Assembly (NCBI GenBank): GCA_021736385.1 | Contig: JAIPFY010000009.1 | Location: forward strand, 1 to 63,736 | Length of the DNA stretch: 63,736 bases | From: Spirochaetia bacterium | GTDB lineage: Bacteria > Spirochaetota > Spirochaetia > CAKZLE01 | Direction of reading: 5' to 3' | Shown here: positions 15,381-24,232 of the stretch, piece after piece | How positions within the stretch are numbered: the stretch's first letter is position 1 | Layout: the number at the start of each line of letters is the position of its first letter | Notes under the pieces: model-generated | Database searches by the model: none | The model's input: only the letters and a program-made list of their open reading frames with translations | What the model was told of the DNA's origin: nothing | Program-made: the position numbers and the translations under genes

Positions 15381-16843
15381 GATGTGGACTCCTCTGGACG
15401 CAGATGACGGTGGTACATCGGTGATCCCGGACCCTTGAGCTGCTGCTGATCCATCGTGATCCCCCGTTCCTCTTCGAGCAGCTGTGCGATCCTCGGGATG
15501 CAGAATCCTCCCTGGCACCGTCCCATCATCGATCTGCAGCGCAGCTTGATCCCGGTGTAGGTCACCGGTCCTATGATCCGGTCGACTGCCTGCAGGACCT
15601 CTGCCTTGGTGATCCCCTCACAGCGGCAGACGATCGAACCGTGATCCGGGTCCTGTTCGACCAGCTGCTGCTGTCGATCGAGCGGCAGTTCGAGAAAACG
15701 CTCTCTGGCAGGGAGGGTACCCGACCAGTGCTGCTTCTCGACCAAGCTCAGATGTGAGCGTACCAGAGCGACGATCTCCAGAGCAAGAGAGGGGGCTGCG
15801 GTCAGTCCCGGGCTCTCGATGCCGGCAAGCAGGATGAATCGATCATGATCTTCCAGGATGAAATCACCGAACCCGCCCACCTCAGGAGGATTGAGCTTCG
15901 GCCTGAGTCCAGCGAAGGTCCTGATGAAGTCACCCTCGGAGAGGGTAGGAAGAAGGGTATGCCCTGCTGCTCGAAGGGCTCTGAGGATCTCTGAGGTGGT
16001 CCCGGTATGTTCTTTACTGTCGCTGTAGGCGGTACTCGGTCCGATGAGGATGTTCCCGTCGACCGTCTGTGTCAGGTGGATACCCAGACCGCTGCTGTGG
16101 TGACCGGGGACAGGATAGATCAGCACATCAAGCTGGTCTCCGAGGCGTTTGTCCAGTACATAGTACTCCCCCTTGCAGGGGTAGATGGTGATGCCCTGGA
16201 TACCGGCCATCTGTGCGATGCTGTCAGCATAGAGGCCTGCTGCGTTGATGACGATGGCAGCATGGATCGGGCAGAGCCCCTCGGCATCATGGACGATGAA
16301 TCCATCCTCGGCCCTGTCGATCGCACTCACGGTATGTCCGAAGTGAAACTCGACTCCGTTGTGGTGTGCCGACTCCGCACAGGCGATGGTCAGTTCATAG
16401 GGACTGATGATCGCTGTGGAGGGTGAGTAGAGCGCCTGTATTCCCGAGATACCCGGCTGCAGCCGCTGCATCCGTTCAACATCGATGATCTCCAGCCCAG
16501 GTACTCCGTTGGCCTCTCCCTGTGCTTTGAGCACCTTCAGCTCCTCACATTGGGATCGATCGAACGCGACAGTCAGTTTCCCTGTCGGTTTGAAGGGCAC
16601 CTGCAGCTGCTCACACAGCTGCTGCATCATGTGATTCCCCCGTACGGCATGGATCGCGCGCAGGGTTCCGCTGCGATAGTGGATACCCGAATGGACCACG
16701 CCGCTGTTCCTGCTGCTCGTCCCGAAGCCCGTATCGTACTCTTTCTCGAGTACCGCCACGCTGATCTGATAGCGAGAGAGTTCCCGTGCTGCGGCACAGC
16801 CGATGATACCTGCACCGATGATGATGACATCCACATGTTTCAT
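15377..16843 (-). CDS. FAD-dependent dehydrogenase with BFD-like [2Fe-2S] domain (GlpA/LhgO-like)
   Basis: A 488-residue flavoprotein. The N-terminal DAO fold begins VIIIGAGIIGCAAARELS and has SSRNSGVVHSG nearby, as in glycerol-3-phosphate and L-2-hydroxyglutarate oxidases. The C-terminal 90 residues carry a BFD-like cysteine motif (CRCEGIT then CQGGFC). The set of this gene, an NAD(P)/FAD oxidoreductase and DUF1667 is a recurring three-gene unit, often placed with glycerol catabolism. The substrate here may be glycerol 3-phosphate or a 2-hydroxy acid; divergent malate-type dehydrogenases favour the latter weakly. The family N-terminus starts at ATG 16843, six bases after a -10 box. Confidence 0.8.
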   Translation of the reverse strand: MKHVDVIIIGAGIIGCAAARELSRYQISVAVLEKEYDTGFGTSSRNSGVVHSGIHYRSGTLRAIHAVRGNHMMQQLCEQLQVPFKPTGKLTVAFDRSQCEELKVLKAQGEANGVPGLEIIDVERMQRLQPGISGIQALYSPSTAIISPYELTIACAESAHHNGVEFHFGHTVSAIDRAEDGFIVHDAEGLCPIHAAIVINAAGLYADSIAQMAGIQGITIYPCKGEYYVLDKRLGDQLDVLIYPVPGHHSSGLGIHLTQTVDGNILIGPSTAYSDSKEHTGTTSEILRALRAAGHTLLPTLSEGDFIRTFAGLRPKLNPPEVGGFGDFILEDHDRFILLAGIESPGLTAAPSLALEIVALVRSHLSLVEKQHWSGTLPARERFLELPLDRQQQLVEQDPDHGSIVCRCEGITKAEVLQAVDRIIGPVTYTGIKLRCRSMMGRCQGGFCIPRIAQLLEEERGITMDQQQLKGPGSPMYHRHLRPEESTS

Positions 16844-16849
16844 GCTAGT

Positions 16850-16878
16850 ATCATACACGCAGACGATAGCTCTGAAAA
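16850..16878 (-). promoter_or_regulatory. promoter of the FAD oxidoreductase operon, apparently leaderless
   Basis: On the minus strand a weak TTTTCA (16878-16873), a 17-base spacer and a good TATGAT (16855-16850) end six bases before the ATG at 16843, leaving no room for a ribosome-binding site. Confidence 0.45.
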
Positions 16879-16903
16879 GTCCAAAATAGTTCATAAATGA
16901 ATA

Positions 16904-16977
16904 TTGACAACCAAATACATTGTATATATGCTACATATAAGATCATAAAGGAAAGTAAACGTTCACAAAACGTTCAC
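16904..16977 (+). promoter_or_regulatory. DeoR operon promoter with 11-base direct-repeat operator
   Basis: TTGACA (16904-16909), a 17-base spacer and TATGCT (16927-16932) form a strong promoter. About 25 bases downstream of the -10 lie two copies of AAACGTTCAC (16957-16966 and 16968-16977) with an 11-base period, on one face of the helix. DeoR-family repressors commonly bind tandem repeats of this kind, so this is probably the regulator's own operator, placed as a roadblock in the leader. Confidence 0.7.
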
Positions 16978-17002
16978 TTAAGACTGACAGGGTGGTAGGA
17001 CG

Positions 17003-17782
17003 ATGTCGATTGGACTCATTCCGGCAGACCGACAGCATAAGATCAAAGAGATCATCGCACAGAAGGGTGTGGTCCGGGTGAATGAGCTCAGCGATCTCTT
17101 CGAGGTCTCTGTGCTGACCATCAGAAGGGATCTGGATCTGCTTGCGGAGCAGGGGATCCTCGAACGTTCTCACGGAGGAGCGGTACTCAGACAGAACATG
17201 TCCGTCGAGCCGCTGTTCACCCAGAAAGAACGCCTGTACCGGGAAGAGAAAGAGCGGATCGGGATCGCAGCCGCCAGATTGATCGAAGAAGGGGACATGG
17301 TCCTGATCAACAGCGGATCGACCACCCTCCAGGTCATCAGAGCTCTCAAAGATAAACATATCACGATCATCACCAACAATATCGCTGCAGCCATGGTATC
17401 GGATGATGCCGCCTATGACATCGTGTTCCTGGGTGGGAACTATCGTACCCAGTCACATTCGGTAGCGGGGAACTTCGCACAACTGGCACTCGAGAGGGTG
17501 TATGCGAACAAGGTGATCATCGGGGTAGACGGGTTCAGTTTCTCACATGGGCTGACTACGCCGATCATGCAGGAGGCGGAGATCACCCGTTCTATGATCG
17601 ACAAGACTGTAGGACAGGTCATCGTGGTCGCGGCGAGCAACAAGATGGGAGTGGTCTCGAACTTCAAGACAGCTCCGGTAGAGAAGATCGATACGCTGGT
17701 GACCGACGCGAATGCGAAGGAATTTCTCACCGAGACCGAGCTGCAGAAGGCCGGGATAGAACTGATCATAGCACGACCTTAG
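17003..17782 (+). CDS. DeoR/GlpR-family transcriptional regulator
   Basis: A 259-residue repressor. An N-terminal winged helix (about residues 8-65) reads RQHKIKEIIAQKG, then VLTIRRDLDLLAEQG and RSHGGAVL, the DeoR signature. A C-terminal sugar-phosphate sensor domain of the DeoRC type includes NSGSTT and GVDGFS. It heads a plus-strand operon with an Ldh2-type dehydrogenase and malic enzyme, and diverges from the FAD oxidoreductase operon, so it may control both. The effector is probably a phosphorylated sugar or glycerol derivative, by family precedent. Confidence 0.88.
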   Translation: MSIGLIPADRQHKIKEIIAQKGVVRVNELSDLFEVSVLTIRRDLDLLAEQGILERSHGGAVLRQNMSVEPLFTQKERLYREEKERIGIAAARLIEEGDMVLINSGSTTLQVIRALKDKHITIITNNIAAAMVSDDAAYDIVFLGGNYRTQSHSVAGNFAQLALERVYANKVIIGVDGFSFSHGLTTPIMQEAEITRSMIDKTVGQVIVVAASNKMGVVSNFKTAPVEKIDTLVTDANAKEFLTETELQKAGIELIIARP

Positions 17783-17854
17783 GTCGTGATACGCTCCGGG
17801 GGCAACCGGGGTATAGAGAAACACGATAGTCTGACGACGTTGGGAGGCGGATTT

Positions 17855-18982
17855 ATGGCTTACGAAGATGCATACAAAGATTGTGAGTGGGTAGAGTTCG
17901 AAGTATTGGAACAGTTTATGAAAGATGCTCTGATAGGAGCAGGATTGCCTGAAGAAGATGCTGCGATCGTAGGTGAGATCCTGATCACTTCTGACAAGCG
18001 GGGGATCGACTCTCATGGTATCGGAAGACTGAAACCGATCTATATCGACCGGATCGACGCAGGGATCCTCAATCCTGAGACGAAGATCGATGTGATCAAA
18101 GATGATATGACAGCTGCAGTCCTTGACGGGAACAACGGTATGGGACATGTGGTATCGAAGAAAGCCATGGAAATGGCTATAGAGAAAGCACAGAAATACG
18201 GGATGGGTATGGTCGCTGTACGCAACTCCACCCACTACGGTATCGCAGGATACTATACGAAGATGGCTACCGATGCCGGCATGATCGGGATCACGGGGAC
18301 CAATGCCCGACCATCGATCGCACCGACCTTCGGAGTCGAGAACATGCTCGGGACCAACCCGCTGACCTTCGGGCTCCCCACCGATGAGGAGTTCCCCTTC
18401 ATCCTCGACTGTGCGACCTCGGTATCACAGAGAGGGAAGATAGAAGTCTATGGACGAGCCGGAAAAGACCTTCCTTCAGGATGGGTGATCGGCAGCCAAG
18501 GTGAGGATCGGACTGATACCAAGCAGGTGCTCATAGACCTGACCAAGGGCACTGCAGCCCTCGCACCACTGGGAGGTGTCGGTGAGACTACCGGTGGATA
18601 CAAAGGGTATGGCTACTCCATGGTCGTCGAGATCCTCTCTGCAGCACTGCAGGATGGAAGCTATCTGAAGACCCTCAACGGGTTCGATGCTGATGGAAAG
18701 AAGATCCCCTATCCACTGGGCCATTTCTTCATCGCCATCGACCCTGAACGATTCATGGGGCTGGAGACGTTCAAGAAGATAGCAGGGAATATCTGCAGAG
18801 AAGTCAGGAACTCGCGTCTTGCTCCCGGGGCAGAGAGGATCTACACCGCAGGCGAGAAAGAGCATGTTGCATGGCAGTATCGAAAGGATCATGGATGTCC
18901 AGTTCCCGTGACACTGCAGAAGGTGATGGTAGAGCTGAGAGATCGATACGGGATGGATTACACCTTCCCCTTTGAAAAATAA
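17855..18982 (+). CDS. malate/L-lactate dehydrogenase family oxidoreductase (Ldh2/AllD type)
   Basis: NAD(P)-dependent dehydrogenase of 375 residues, in the Ldh2 family that includes malate, ureidoglycolate and sulfolactate dehydrogenases. Seen motifs are DSHGIGRL (about residues 51-58) and the catalytic-region RNSTHYG, then GTNPLTFG. The frame can be extended upstream to a GTG, but ATG 17855 has GGGAGGCGG nine bases before it. Followed by malic enzyme 53 bases downstream, it suggests conversion of a 2-hydroxy dicarboxylate to its 2-keto acid, plausibly malate to oxaloacetate. The true substrate is open. Confidence 0.85.
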   Translation: MAYEDAYKDCEWVEFEVLEQFMKDALIGAGLPEEDAAIVGEILITSDKRGIDSHGIGRLKPIYIDRIDAGILNPETKIDVIKDDMTAAVLDGNNGMGHVVSKKAMEMAIEKAQKYGMGMVAVRNSTHYGIAGYYTKMATDAGMIGITGTNARPSIAPTFGVENMLGTNPLTFGLPTDEEFPFILDCATSVSQRGKIEVYGRAGKDLPSGWVIGSQGEDRTDTKQVLIDLTKGTAALAPLGGVGETTGGYKGYGYSMVVEILSAALQDGSYLKTLNGFDADGKKIPYPLGHFFIAIDPERFMGLETFKKIAGNICREVRNSRLAPGAERIYTAGEKEHVAWQYRKDHGCPVPVTLQKVMVELRDRYGMDYTFPFEK

Positions 18983-19035
18983 CTGGAAACTACTATCTGC
19001 ATACCAAGTGCGGGTTGTGAATGGAGGAGAATATA

Positions 19036-20322
19036 ATGGATGAATTGAAAGAAAAAGCACTGGCGTACCACATGCTCGATGGCGTGCCTGGTAAAGTATC
19101 AGTCGTACCGACAAAGCCCTGTATGACAGCTGATGATCTCTCTCTGGCGTACACACCGGGTGTTGCAAAACCTGTACTGGAGATTGCAGCTGATCCTGAG
19201 AATGCCTACAAGTACACTGCGAAGGGAAACCTCGTAGCGGTCATCTCCAACGGAACGGCCATACTCGGACTGGGAAACAAGGGACCTCTTGCTTCCAAAC
19301 CGGTAATGGAAGGAAAAGGTGTCCTGTTCAAGAGATTCGCAGATGTGGACGTGTTCGACCTGGAACTCGATACCATGGACCCGAAGAAGATCATCGAGTT
19401 CGTCAAGATGCTCGAACCGACCTTCGGCGGGGTGAACCTCGAAGACATCAAAGCTCCCGAGTGTTTCGAGATCGAACAGACCCTCATCGAGATGTGTGAT
19501 ATCCCCATCTTCCATGATGATCAGCATGGGACAGCTATCATCTCTACCGCAGGTATCATGAACGCTGCAGAGATCGTCGGCAAGAAGATGGAAGACCTGA
19601 AGGTCGTATTCAACGGTGCCGGTTCTGCAGGTATCTCCTGTGCGAAGATGCTGGTCGCCTGTGGTGTGAAACAGGAGAACCTGATCATGTGTGACAGCGT
19701 CGGTGTCATCTACAAGGGCAGGACCGAACGCATGACTCCTGAGAAGATCGAGATGGCCAATGATACCACATGTCGTACCCTGGCAGAAGCCATGGTCGAT
19801 TCAGATGTGTTCATGGGTCTTTCTGTTGCCAATTGTGTGACTCCCGAGATGCTGCTCTCCATGGCAAAAGACCCTGTGGTGCTGGCGATGAGTAACCCTG
19901 ATCCTGAGATCGACTACAAACTTGCTGTCGAGACACGATCGGATCTGATCATGGCTACCGGAAGAAGTGATTTCCCCAACCAGATCAACAATGTTCTGGG
20001 ATTCCCTTTCATCTTCAGAGGGGCTCTGGATGTGCGAGCTTCCAAGATCTCTGAAGGTATGAAGCTTGCAGCGTCAAAAGCGCTGGCAGCTCTTGCAAAA
20101 GAAGCCGTTCCTGAAGAAGTGAAGAAAGCCTATGGCGGGCAGGACTTCTCATTCGGAAGAAATTATATCGTCCCCAAACCATTTGACCCAAGGGTCATTG
20201 AATGGGAAGCTGTTGCAGTCGCCAAGGCGGCCTGCGATGAAGGACTGGCTAAGCATCCGATCGAAGACTGGGATGCGTATAGAGAATCTCTTAAGAAGAG
20301 AATGGAAAAGTACTGGAACTGA
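19036..20322 (+). CDS. NAD-dependent malic enzyme (oxaloacetate-decarboxylating)
   Basis: Catalyses malate + NAD(P)+ to pyruvate + CO2. The 428-residue product has the short bacterial malic enzyme pattern: SLAYTPGVA, NGTAILGLGN, KRFADVDVFDLE, the metal-binding FHDDQHGTA, the nucleotide motif GAGSAGIS and MSNPDPEI. It lacks a phosphotransacetylase extension. A frame-matching ATG 15 bases earlier overlaps the ribosome-binding site GGAGGA, so ATG 19036 is the likely start. It is the last gene of the DeoR operon and is followed by a strong hairpin. Confidence 0.93.
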   Translation: MDELKEKALAYHMLDGVPGKVSVVPTKPCMTADDLSLAYTPGVAKPVLEIAADPENAYKYTAKGNLVAVISNGTAILGLGNKGPLASKPVMEGKGVLFKRFADVDVFDLELDTMDPKKIIEFVKMLEPTFGGVNLEDIKAPECFEIEQTLIEMCDIPIFHDDQHGTAIISTAGIMNAAEIVGKKMEDLKVVFNGAGSAGISCAKMLVACGVKQENLIMCDSVGVIYKGRTERMTPEKIEMANDTTCRTLAEAMVDSDVFMGLSVANCVTPEMLLSMAKDPVVLAMSNPDPEIDYKLAVETRSDLIMATGRSDFPNQINNVLGFPFIFRGALDVRASKISEGMKLAASKALAALAKEAVPEEVKKAYGGQDFSFGRNYIVPKPFDPRVIEWEAVAVAKAACDEGLAKHPIEDWDAYRESLKKRMEKYWN

Positions 20323-20372
20323 TCGGGGTCAGTTTCTACAAGACCACTGTGTGAATCCAACAATTCTCTATT

Positions 20373-20402
20373 GAAGCAGCTTCCCCCACGGGAAGCTGCT
20401 TC
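20373..20402 (+). terminator. terminator of the DeoR-malic enzyme operon
   Basis: GAAGCAGCTTCCC (20373-20385) and GGGAAGCTGCTTC (20390-20402) form a perfect 13-bp stem with a CCAC loop, 50 bases past the malic enzyme stop. The following T-tract is short. Confidence 0.75.
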
Positions 20403-20470
20403 TTGCAATATGCTACTGCAGAGTATATACTTTGATTCTATCCAAGTATCATTATGGAAGGCGAAGCCCT

Positions 20471-20848
20471 ATGGAACATACGTGTCTGAAGATATTACTC
20501 GTTGATGATGAGCGGATCAGCAGAGAAGTCGCAGCACATCTCCTGCAGAGCGGCGGCCATACGGTCGTCACCGCAGGTCTTCCCTCTGAAGCTATAGCCT
20601 TGTTCAAGAAAGAGAAAGAGACGCTGGACATCATCGTCCTCGATATGCTGATGCCGGAGATGTCCGGTAAGGAGCTCTTCTTCCGGCTGAAAGAGATCGA
20701 TCCCGGGATCAGGACTATCCTGCTCAGCGGGTATGGGAAGAACACCGACATGCAGGAGGCTCTCGATCATGGGGTGTACCGATGTCTGCAGAAGCCAGTC
20801 ACCCGTCAGCAGCTGCTCGATACGGTGAGAGAGGTAGCAGAGCTCTAA
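20471..20848 (+). CDS. stand-alone response regulator receiver (CheY-like)
   Basis: A 125-residue single REC domain without an output domain. It has the acidic pair in LLVDDERIS (residues 12-13), the phospho-acceptor aspartate in IIVLDMLMPEMSG (about residue 57), the LLSGYG switch threonine/serine position and the conserved lysine in LQKPV. The frame extends upstream, but ATG 20471 matches the family start. No kinase gene is nearby, so the partner and target are unknown. It may feed a phosphorelay or act by protein-protein contact. Confidence 0.85.
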   Translation: MEHTCLKILLVDDERISREVAAHLLQSGGHTVVTAGLPSEAIALFKKEKETLDIIVLDMLMPEMSGKELFFRLKEIDPGIRTILLSGYGKNTDMQEALDHGVYRCLQKPVTRQQLLDTVREVAEL

Positions 20849-20856
20849 GAAGGCAG

Positions 20857-21894
20857 CTACCAGCGATTGTAGACATCCTCTGCAAAGCCGAGGATGTCTT
20901 CGATTTTGAGGACTCGCCGGTCATCGAGTACGACCGTTCCTGAGAACCTGCCGAATACCTGATGCTGCCGCGAGGTGATGATCAGCAGATCTGTGACAGA
21001 TGATCTGTCGACGATCGGGGTGAACTGGAGGGCGAACCTGCCGTCGCTGCTGGTGAACTGCCAGGGCTTCATATAATCAGAAGTATCCATACAGAAGGTG
21101 ATCTCCTCGAGCTTGTGGATCGTATGATCATAGAACAGGACGTTCTCACTTGCCGGGGTACGGTCAGAGAACCCGTATCCGATGGAGAAGCCGAACGGGA
21201 CCCCGTCGATCAGGGCGGAAGTCGATCCCCAGTACCATCTGTTCCGGTAGGTCCATCGGCCTCGTCCCCAATCGAGACCGGCAAGGTCTGAAGGGCTCCC
21301 GAGCAGGAGCTGCTGCGTGCCGTAGCTGATGGTCCCTTCGGCCTGCATGCAGGTACTCTTCTCATTGAGATAGAAGGCCTTTCGGTTCTCCGCCCAGGAG
21401 GTGGCGATGTTCATGCTCTCATCCTGCTCTCCCGTGGTGAGGATCACATCGGCCTCAAGTCCGGTCTCTCCGGAGGGCAGGCTGAGTCTCTCTGCCCTGA
21501 TGGAGAGCTCCCGCCGGTTCCCCTGTGTCTGTATGTGGACCTCCAGTCCCTTATGAGAGAAGCTGACGATGCCGTCGGCAGAGCTCTTTGACAGCCCGGT
21601 CCTTCCCAGAGGCAGGATCCTCATCGCATCCTGCTGCACCGCAGTCCCTGCCTTCAGATCGACCAGGCAGACGGCCGTCAGCCCGAGGTACCCGAGGTCA
21701 CTGACTGTCACGGTCAGGCAGACCTGATGCTCATGGGAGATGATATAGTAGTAGTCCCACTCCTTGATACGCAGAGGCCCGGAAGCGATAGCCCTGCGAT
21801 CATACTCCCAGATCGGATGCCGTGCCCAGCCTTCCTGAAGAATATGACCTGCACGATCGAGCAGCTGCTGCCTCTGTGTCACTTCATGCTGCAT
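20857..21894 (-). CDS. DUF2804 family protein
   Basis: A 345-residue soluble protein of the DUF2804 family, recognised by the tryptophan-rich core (DWGRGRWTYRNRWYWGS) followed by GVPFGFSIGYGFSDR. The family is uncharacterised and resembles carotenoid-hydratase/lipocalin-like beta folds (speculative). Three in-frame ATGs lie near the start. AGGAGG is six bases before ATG 21894, which I choose over ATG 21900 that abuts it. It converges with the response regulator gene, eight bases apart. Confidence 0.78.
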   Translation of the reverse strand: MQHEVTQRQQLLDRAGHILQEGWARHPIWEYDRRAIASGPLRIKEWDYYYIISHEHQVCLTVTVSDLGYLGLTAVCLVDLKAGTAVQQDAMRILPLGRTGLSKSSADGIVSFSHKGLEVHIQTQGNRRELSIRAERLSLPSGETGLEADVILTTGEQDESMNIATSWAENRKAFYLNEKSTCMQAEGTISYGTQQLLLGSPSDLAGLDWGRGRWTYRNRWYWGSTSALIDGVPFGFSIGYGFSDRTPASENVLFYDHTIHKLEEITFCMDTSDYMKPWQFTSSDGRFALQFTPIVDRSSVTDLLIITSRQHQVFGRFSGTVVLDDRRVLKIEDILGFAEDVYNRW

Positions 21895-22029
21895 CTCCAT
21901 CCTCCTTCGGTATCTGCTTCTGTATTCCCTTCCTCTCCAGTATACCTCAGGGTGGTCCATAGATACAGCAGAACACTCATCATATGCTGATGAGTGTTCT
22001 GCTGGTGTGGATCTCTGCTGTGTGCTCTG

Positions 22030-22203
22030 CTACCCAAGGATCAGAGGAAGTGACTGCAGCCCTGCTCCAGGGTCCTGTACGAATCCCTGCACTCTGGTGG
22101 TCATCAGGCTGTCTATCACAGGTCTGCTGCTGATGATCAGTGCTATGAGCAGGACGATGATGACCCCGAAGGCTGCCAGCAGTAGTTTGTTACTTGTTTT
22201 CAT
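22030..22203 (-). CDS. small membrane-anchored protein at the end of the ABC/GntR operon
   Basis: A 57-residue protein with one N-terminal hydrophobic helix (about residues 7-25) after MKTSNK, then a short polar tail. GGGGAG is five bases before the ATG, which lies inside the last codons of the GntR gene, so translation is coupled. The N-terminus resembles that of DUF2807/DUF4097-type surface proteins often found with YtrA-like regulators, but the rest of such a protein is missing, so it may be a truncated remnant. The function is unknown. Confidence 0.6.
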   Translation of the reverse strand: MKTSNKLLLAAFGVIIVLLIALIISSRPVIDSLMTTRVQGFVQDPGAGLQSLPLILG

Positions 22204-22579
22204 ATAGTCTCCCCTTATTCTGTGTCATGTAGTCCCGGTAGAGGGCCTCGAGCTCTTCTACCGGCATATTCAGGCTGGCCATGGTCTTGAAGACCTCAGG
22301 CAGGAACGTCTGGATGAACTCCTGTTTCTTCTGTACCCGCGCCACCTCGGAGGCGTGAGCGGTGGTGAAGTACCCGATCCCCCTCTGGTTATAGATGATC
22401 CCCTGATCCTGCAGCAGCGTGTAGGTGCGTGTTATGGTGTTGGGGTTCACCTCCATCTGTACGGCCATGTCTCTGATCGACGGGATGCGGGTATCATCGG
22501 GCCACTTCCCGCCCAGTACCTGCTCATACATGTACTCGGCGATCTGCTGATAGATAGATTGCTTCTCTTTAAACTGCAT
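22190..22579 (-). CDS. GntR-family regulator, YtrA subgroup
   Basis: A 129-residue repressor with a GntR winged helix (residues 8-75: IYQQIAEYMYEQ, IPSIRDMAVQMEVNPNTITRTY, YNQRGIGYF) and only a short helical C-terminus, as in the YtrA subfamily. YtrA regulators control the ABC transporter operon they belong to. Here the gene is third in the operon, overlapping the permease by 11 bases. A perfect 11-bp inverted repeat at the operon promoter is the probable operator. Confidence 0.88.
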   Translation of the reverse strand: MQFKEKQSIYQQIAEYMYEQVLGGKWPDDTRIPSIRDMAVQMEVNPNTITRTYTLLQDQGIIYNQRGIGYFTTAHASEVARVQKKQEFIQTFLPEVFKTMASLNMPVEELEALYRDYMTQNKGRLYENK

Positions 22580-23354
22580 CTGTGGCTTGTACCTCCCTGA
22601 TCCTGAAATAGGTCACTACCCAGCAGAACGGGGCGAGTACGAACCAGTAGAGGATCTTCGCACCGACTTCGACTGCGGTGAACAATGGGCTCTGGAGCGT
22701 ATTGATCGTCAGATACTGGCCGGTGAAGTATCCCGGTCCTCGCATCATCTCATGGAAATAGGGAGCATACACTATGCGGAAGACCAGCAGGGAGATCAGC
22801 GAGAGGATGATGGTCCCGACGATGAGAGCCAGTACGGTCTTGATGAAGTGTGCGCTCTTGAAGTAGGCGGCACCGAGGAGGAAGACAGACTGGAGGATGA
22901 AGTAGTTGAGTACCATCTCCCAGTTGGCAAGGTCGAACATATTGAACATCTGTGCTGATCTGCCGAACAGGAGTACACTGAGACCTTCTATGATGAAGGT
23001 GACGATGCTGAAGTAGAGCATGAGTGCGATGGGATAGAGGATCCCTGACCAGATGATCGGAGAGATCAGTTTCTCATGGGTATGTACCGGCAGCATGAGC
23101 CAGGAGTGCTGTTTCACTTTACTGTGCATGTTCTCGGAGAACAGCAGACTGGTGATGATGAATCCCCCGAGGAGCAGGAAACTGCCGAAATCTTCCGCGT
23201 AGGCGGTATCGCTCAAGGTGTTGGGGAGGTTGTTGGTGTACCCTGCGATCATCGCAGGGAGCAGCAGTACCCCGAAGATCACGCCTGCATAGATCATAAG
23301 ACCCTTACGATCCTCATAGAACTGTCTCTGCAGCAAGTGTATGGTATGGTTCAT
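22569..23354 (-). CDS. ABC transporter permease
   Basis: A 261-residue membrane protein with about six hydrophobic segments (for example LMIYAGVIFGVLLLPAMIAG and, later, a tyrosine- and phenylalanine-rich helix near the C-terminus). No binding motif is recognised. It pairs with the adjacent ATPase, overlapping it by four bases, and probably forms an exporter or a self-protection transporter of the YtrBC or BcrAB type. The substrate is unknown; cell-wall stress export is typical of YtrA-linked systems. Confidence 0.8.
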   Translation of the reverse strand: MNHTIHLLQRQFYEDRKGLMIYAGVIFGVLLLPAMIAGYTNNLPNTLSDTAYAEDFGSFLLLGGFIITSLLFSENMHSKVKQHSWLMLPVHTHEKLISPIIWSGILYPIALMLYFSIVTFIIEGLSVLLFGRSAQMFNMFDLANWEMVLNYFILQSVFLLGAAYFKSAHFIKTVLALIVGTIILSLISLLVFRIVYAPYFHEMMRGPGYFTGQYLTINTLQSPLFTAVEVGAKILYWFVLAPFCWVVTYFRIREVQATDAV

Positions 23355-24184
23355 GACTGTACTCCTTTGAATGCCTCTGGTGCGGTGACCACTGCATTGA
23401 ACAGTGTCTCGAGATTGATGTGAGAGGCTGCCTGAGCAGCTGATCGCCTTCTCACCACCGAATACCCGCCCGGGATATGTTCGCTGTAGATGACCTGGTC
23501 ATCCATCGGCTCTGTATCCTCTACCTGCATGCATATCGTATCAGATACCGATTCCAGGCTGTCGTTGAAGATGATCCTGCCATCGTGGAGTATGATGATC
23601 GGATCTATGAGATTCTCCATATCTCTGACCTGATGGGTAGAGATGATGAAGGTCCTGCTCCCTGTGAGAGCCGATGCCACCGTCCTTCTGAACTGGGTCT
23701 TAGACGGGATATCCAACCCGTTGGTCGGTTCATCAAGGATCAGCAGGGAAGTATTCGATGCCAGTCCGAAGGAGAGCAGAAACTTCTTCTTCTGACCATA
23801 GGAGTAGTCCCCTATCTTCTGATCCAGATCCAGCTTGAAGGTCTCTATGTAACGGGAGAAGGCAGCCTCATCGAACTTGGGATAGAACGGGACGTTCAGT
23901 CTCAGGTACGTGTCGATGGACATCTGCGGCAGATAGAACTCTTCGGGCAGGTAGAAGATATCCTCGAGCATGGCAGGGGACCGCTTCTGCGGGTCGTAGC
24001 CCAGGATCTCTGCAGAGCCAGAGGAGCGGAACAGCTGACCTGAGATGAGTTTCAGCAGGGTGGTCTTCCCTGCACCGTTCATACCGAGCAGCCCGTAGAT
24101 GCTGCCGGAGGGGATGGTAAGATCGAGATCTCTGAACAGGCTCTTCTTCCCGTAGCTGAAATCGATATGGTCAAGTGTGATCAT
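23351..24184 (-). CDS. ABC transporter ATP-binding protein
   Basis: A 277-residue ATPase. It has Walker A GMNGAGKTT (about residues 35-43), Walker B LLILDEPTNGLD and switch histidine in ISTHQ. The signature motif is YGQKKKF rather than LSGGQ, a variant seen in YtrB/BcrA-like exporters. It is the first gene of the four-gene operon. A good ribosome-binding site (AGGAGTG) precedes the ATG. The C-terminal 60 residues form a small beta-rich extension after the nucleotide-binding domain. Confidence 0.9.
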   Translation of the reverse strand: MITLDHIDFSYGKKSLFRDLDLTIPSGSIYGLLGMNGAGKTTLLKLISGQLFRSSGSAEILGYDPQKRSPAMLEDIFYLPEEFYLPQMSIDTYLRLNVPFYPKFDEAAFSRYIETFKLDLDQKIGDYSYGQKKKFLLSFGLASNTSLLILDEPTNGLDIPSKTQFRRTVASALTGSRTFIISTHQVRDMENLIDPIIILHDGRIIFNDSLESVSDTICMQVEDTEPMDDQVIYSEHIPGGYSVVRRRSAAQAASHINLETLFNAVVTAPEAFKGVQS

Positions 24185-24203
24185 GTATCACTCCTTTAAT
24201 GAA

Positions 24204-24231
24204 TTAGTGTACTATTGAAGTAGTACACTAA
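24204..24231. promoter_or_regulatory. GntR/YtrA-type operator (inverted repeat)
   Basis: TTAGTGTACTA (24204-24214) and TAGTACACTAA (24221-24231) form a perfect 11-bp inverted repeat with a six-base spacer, just downstream of the -10 box and 20 bases before the ATPase ATG. The location and symmetry fit autorepression by the GntR encoded in the operon. Confidence 0.8.
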
Positions 24232-24232
24232 T

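Noticed and set aside
15381-15518. 46-codon N-terminal extension of the NAD(P)/FAD oxidoreductase frame
   Set aside because: It lies inside the upstream dehydrogenase gene, is arginine- and glycine-rich without family similarity, and ATG 15380 with an ATGA overlap matches the family start.
19021-19035. Earlier ATG for malic enzyme
   Set aside because: It would place the ribosome-binding site GGAGGA inside the coding sequence; ATG 19036 has correct spacing.
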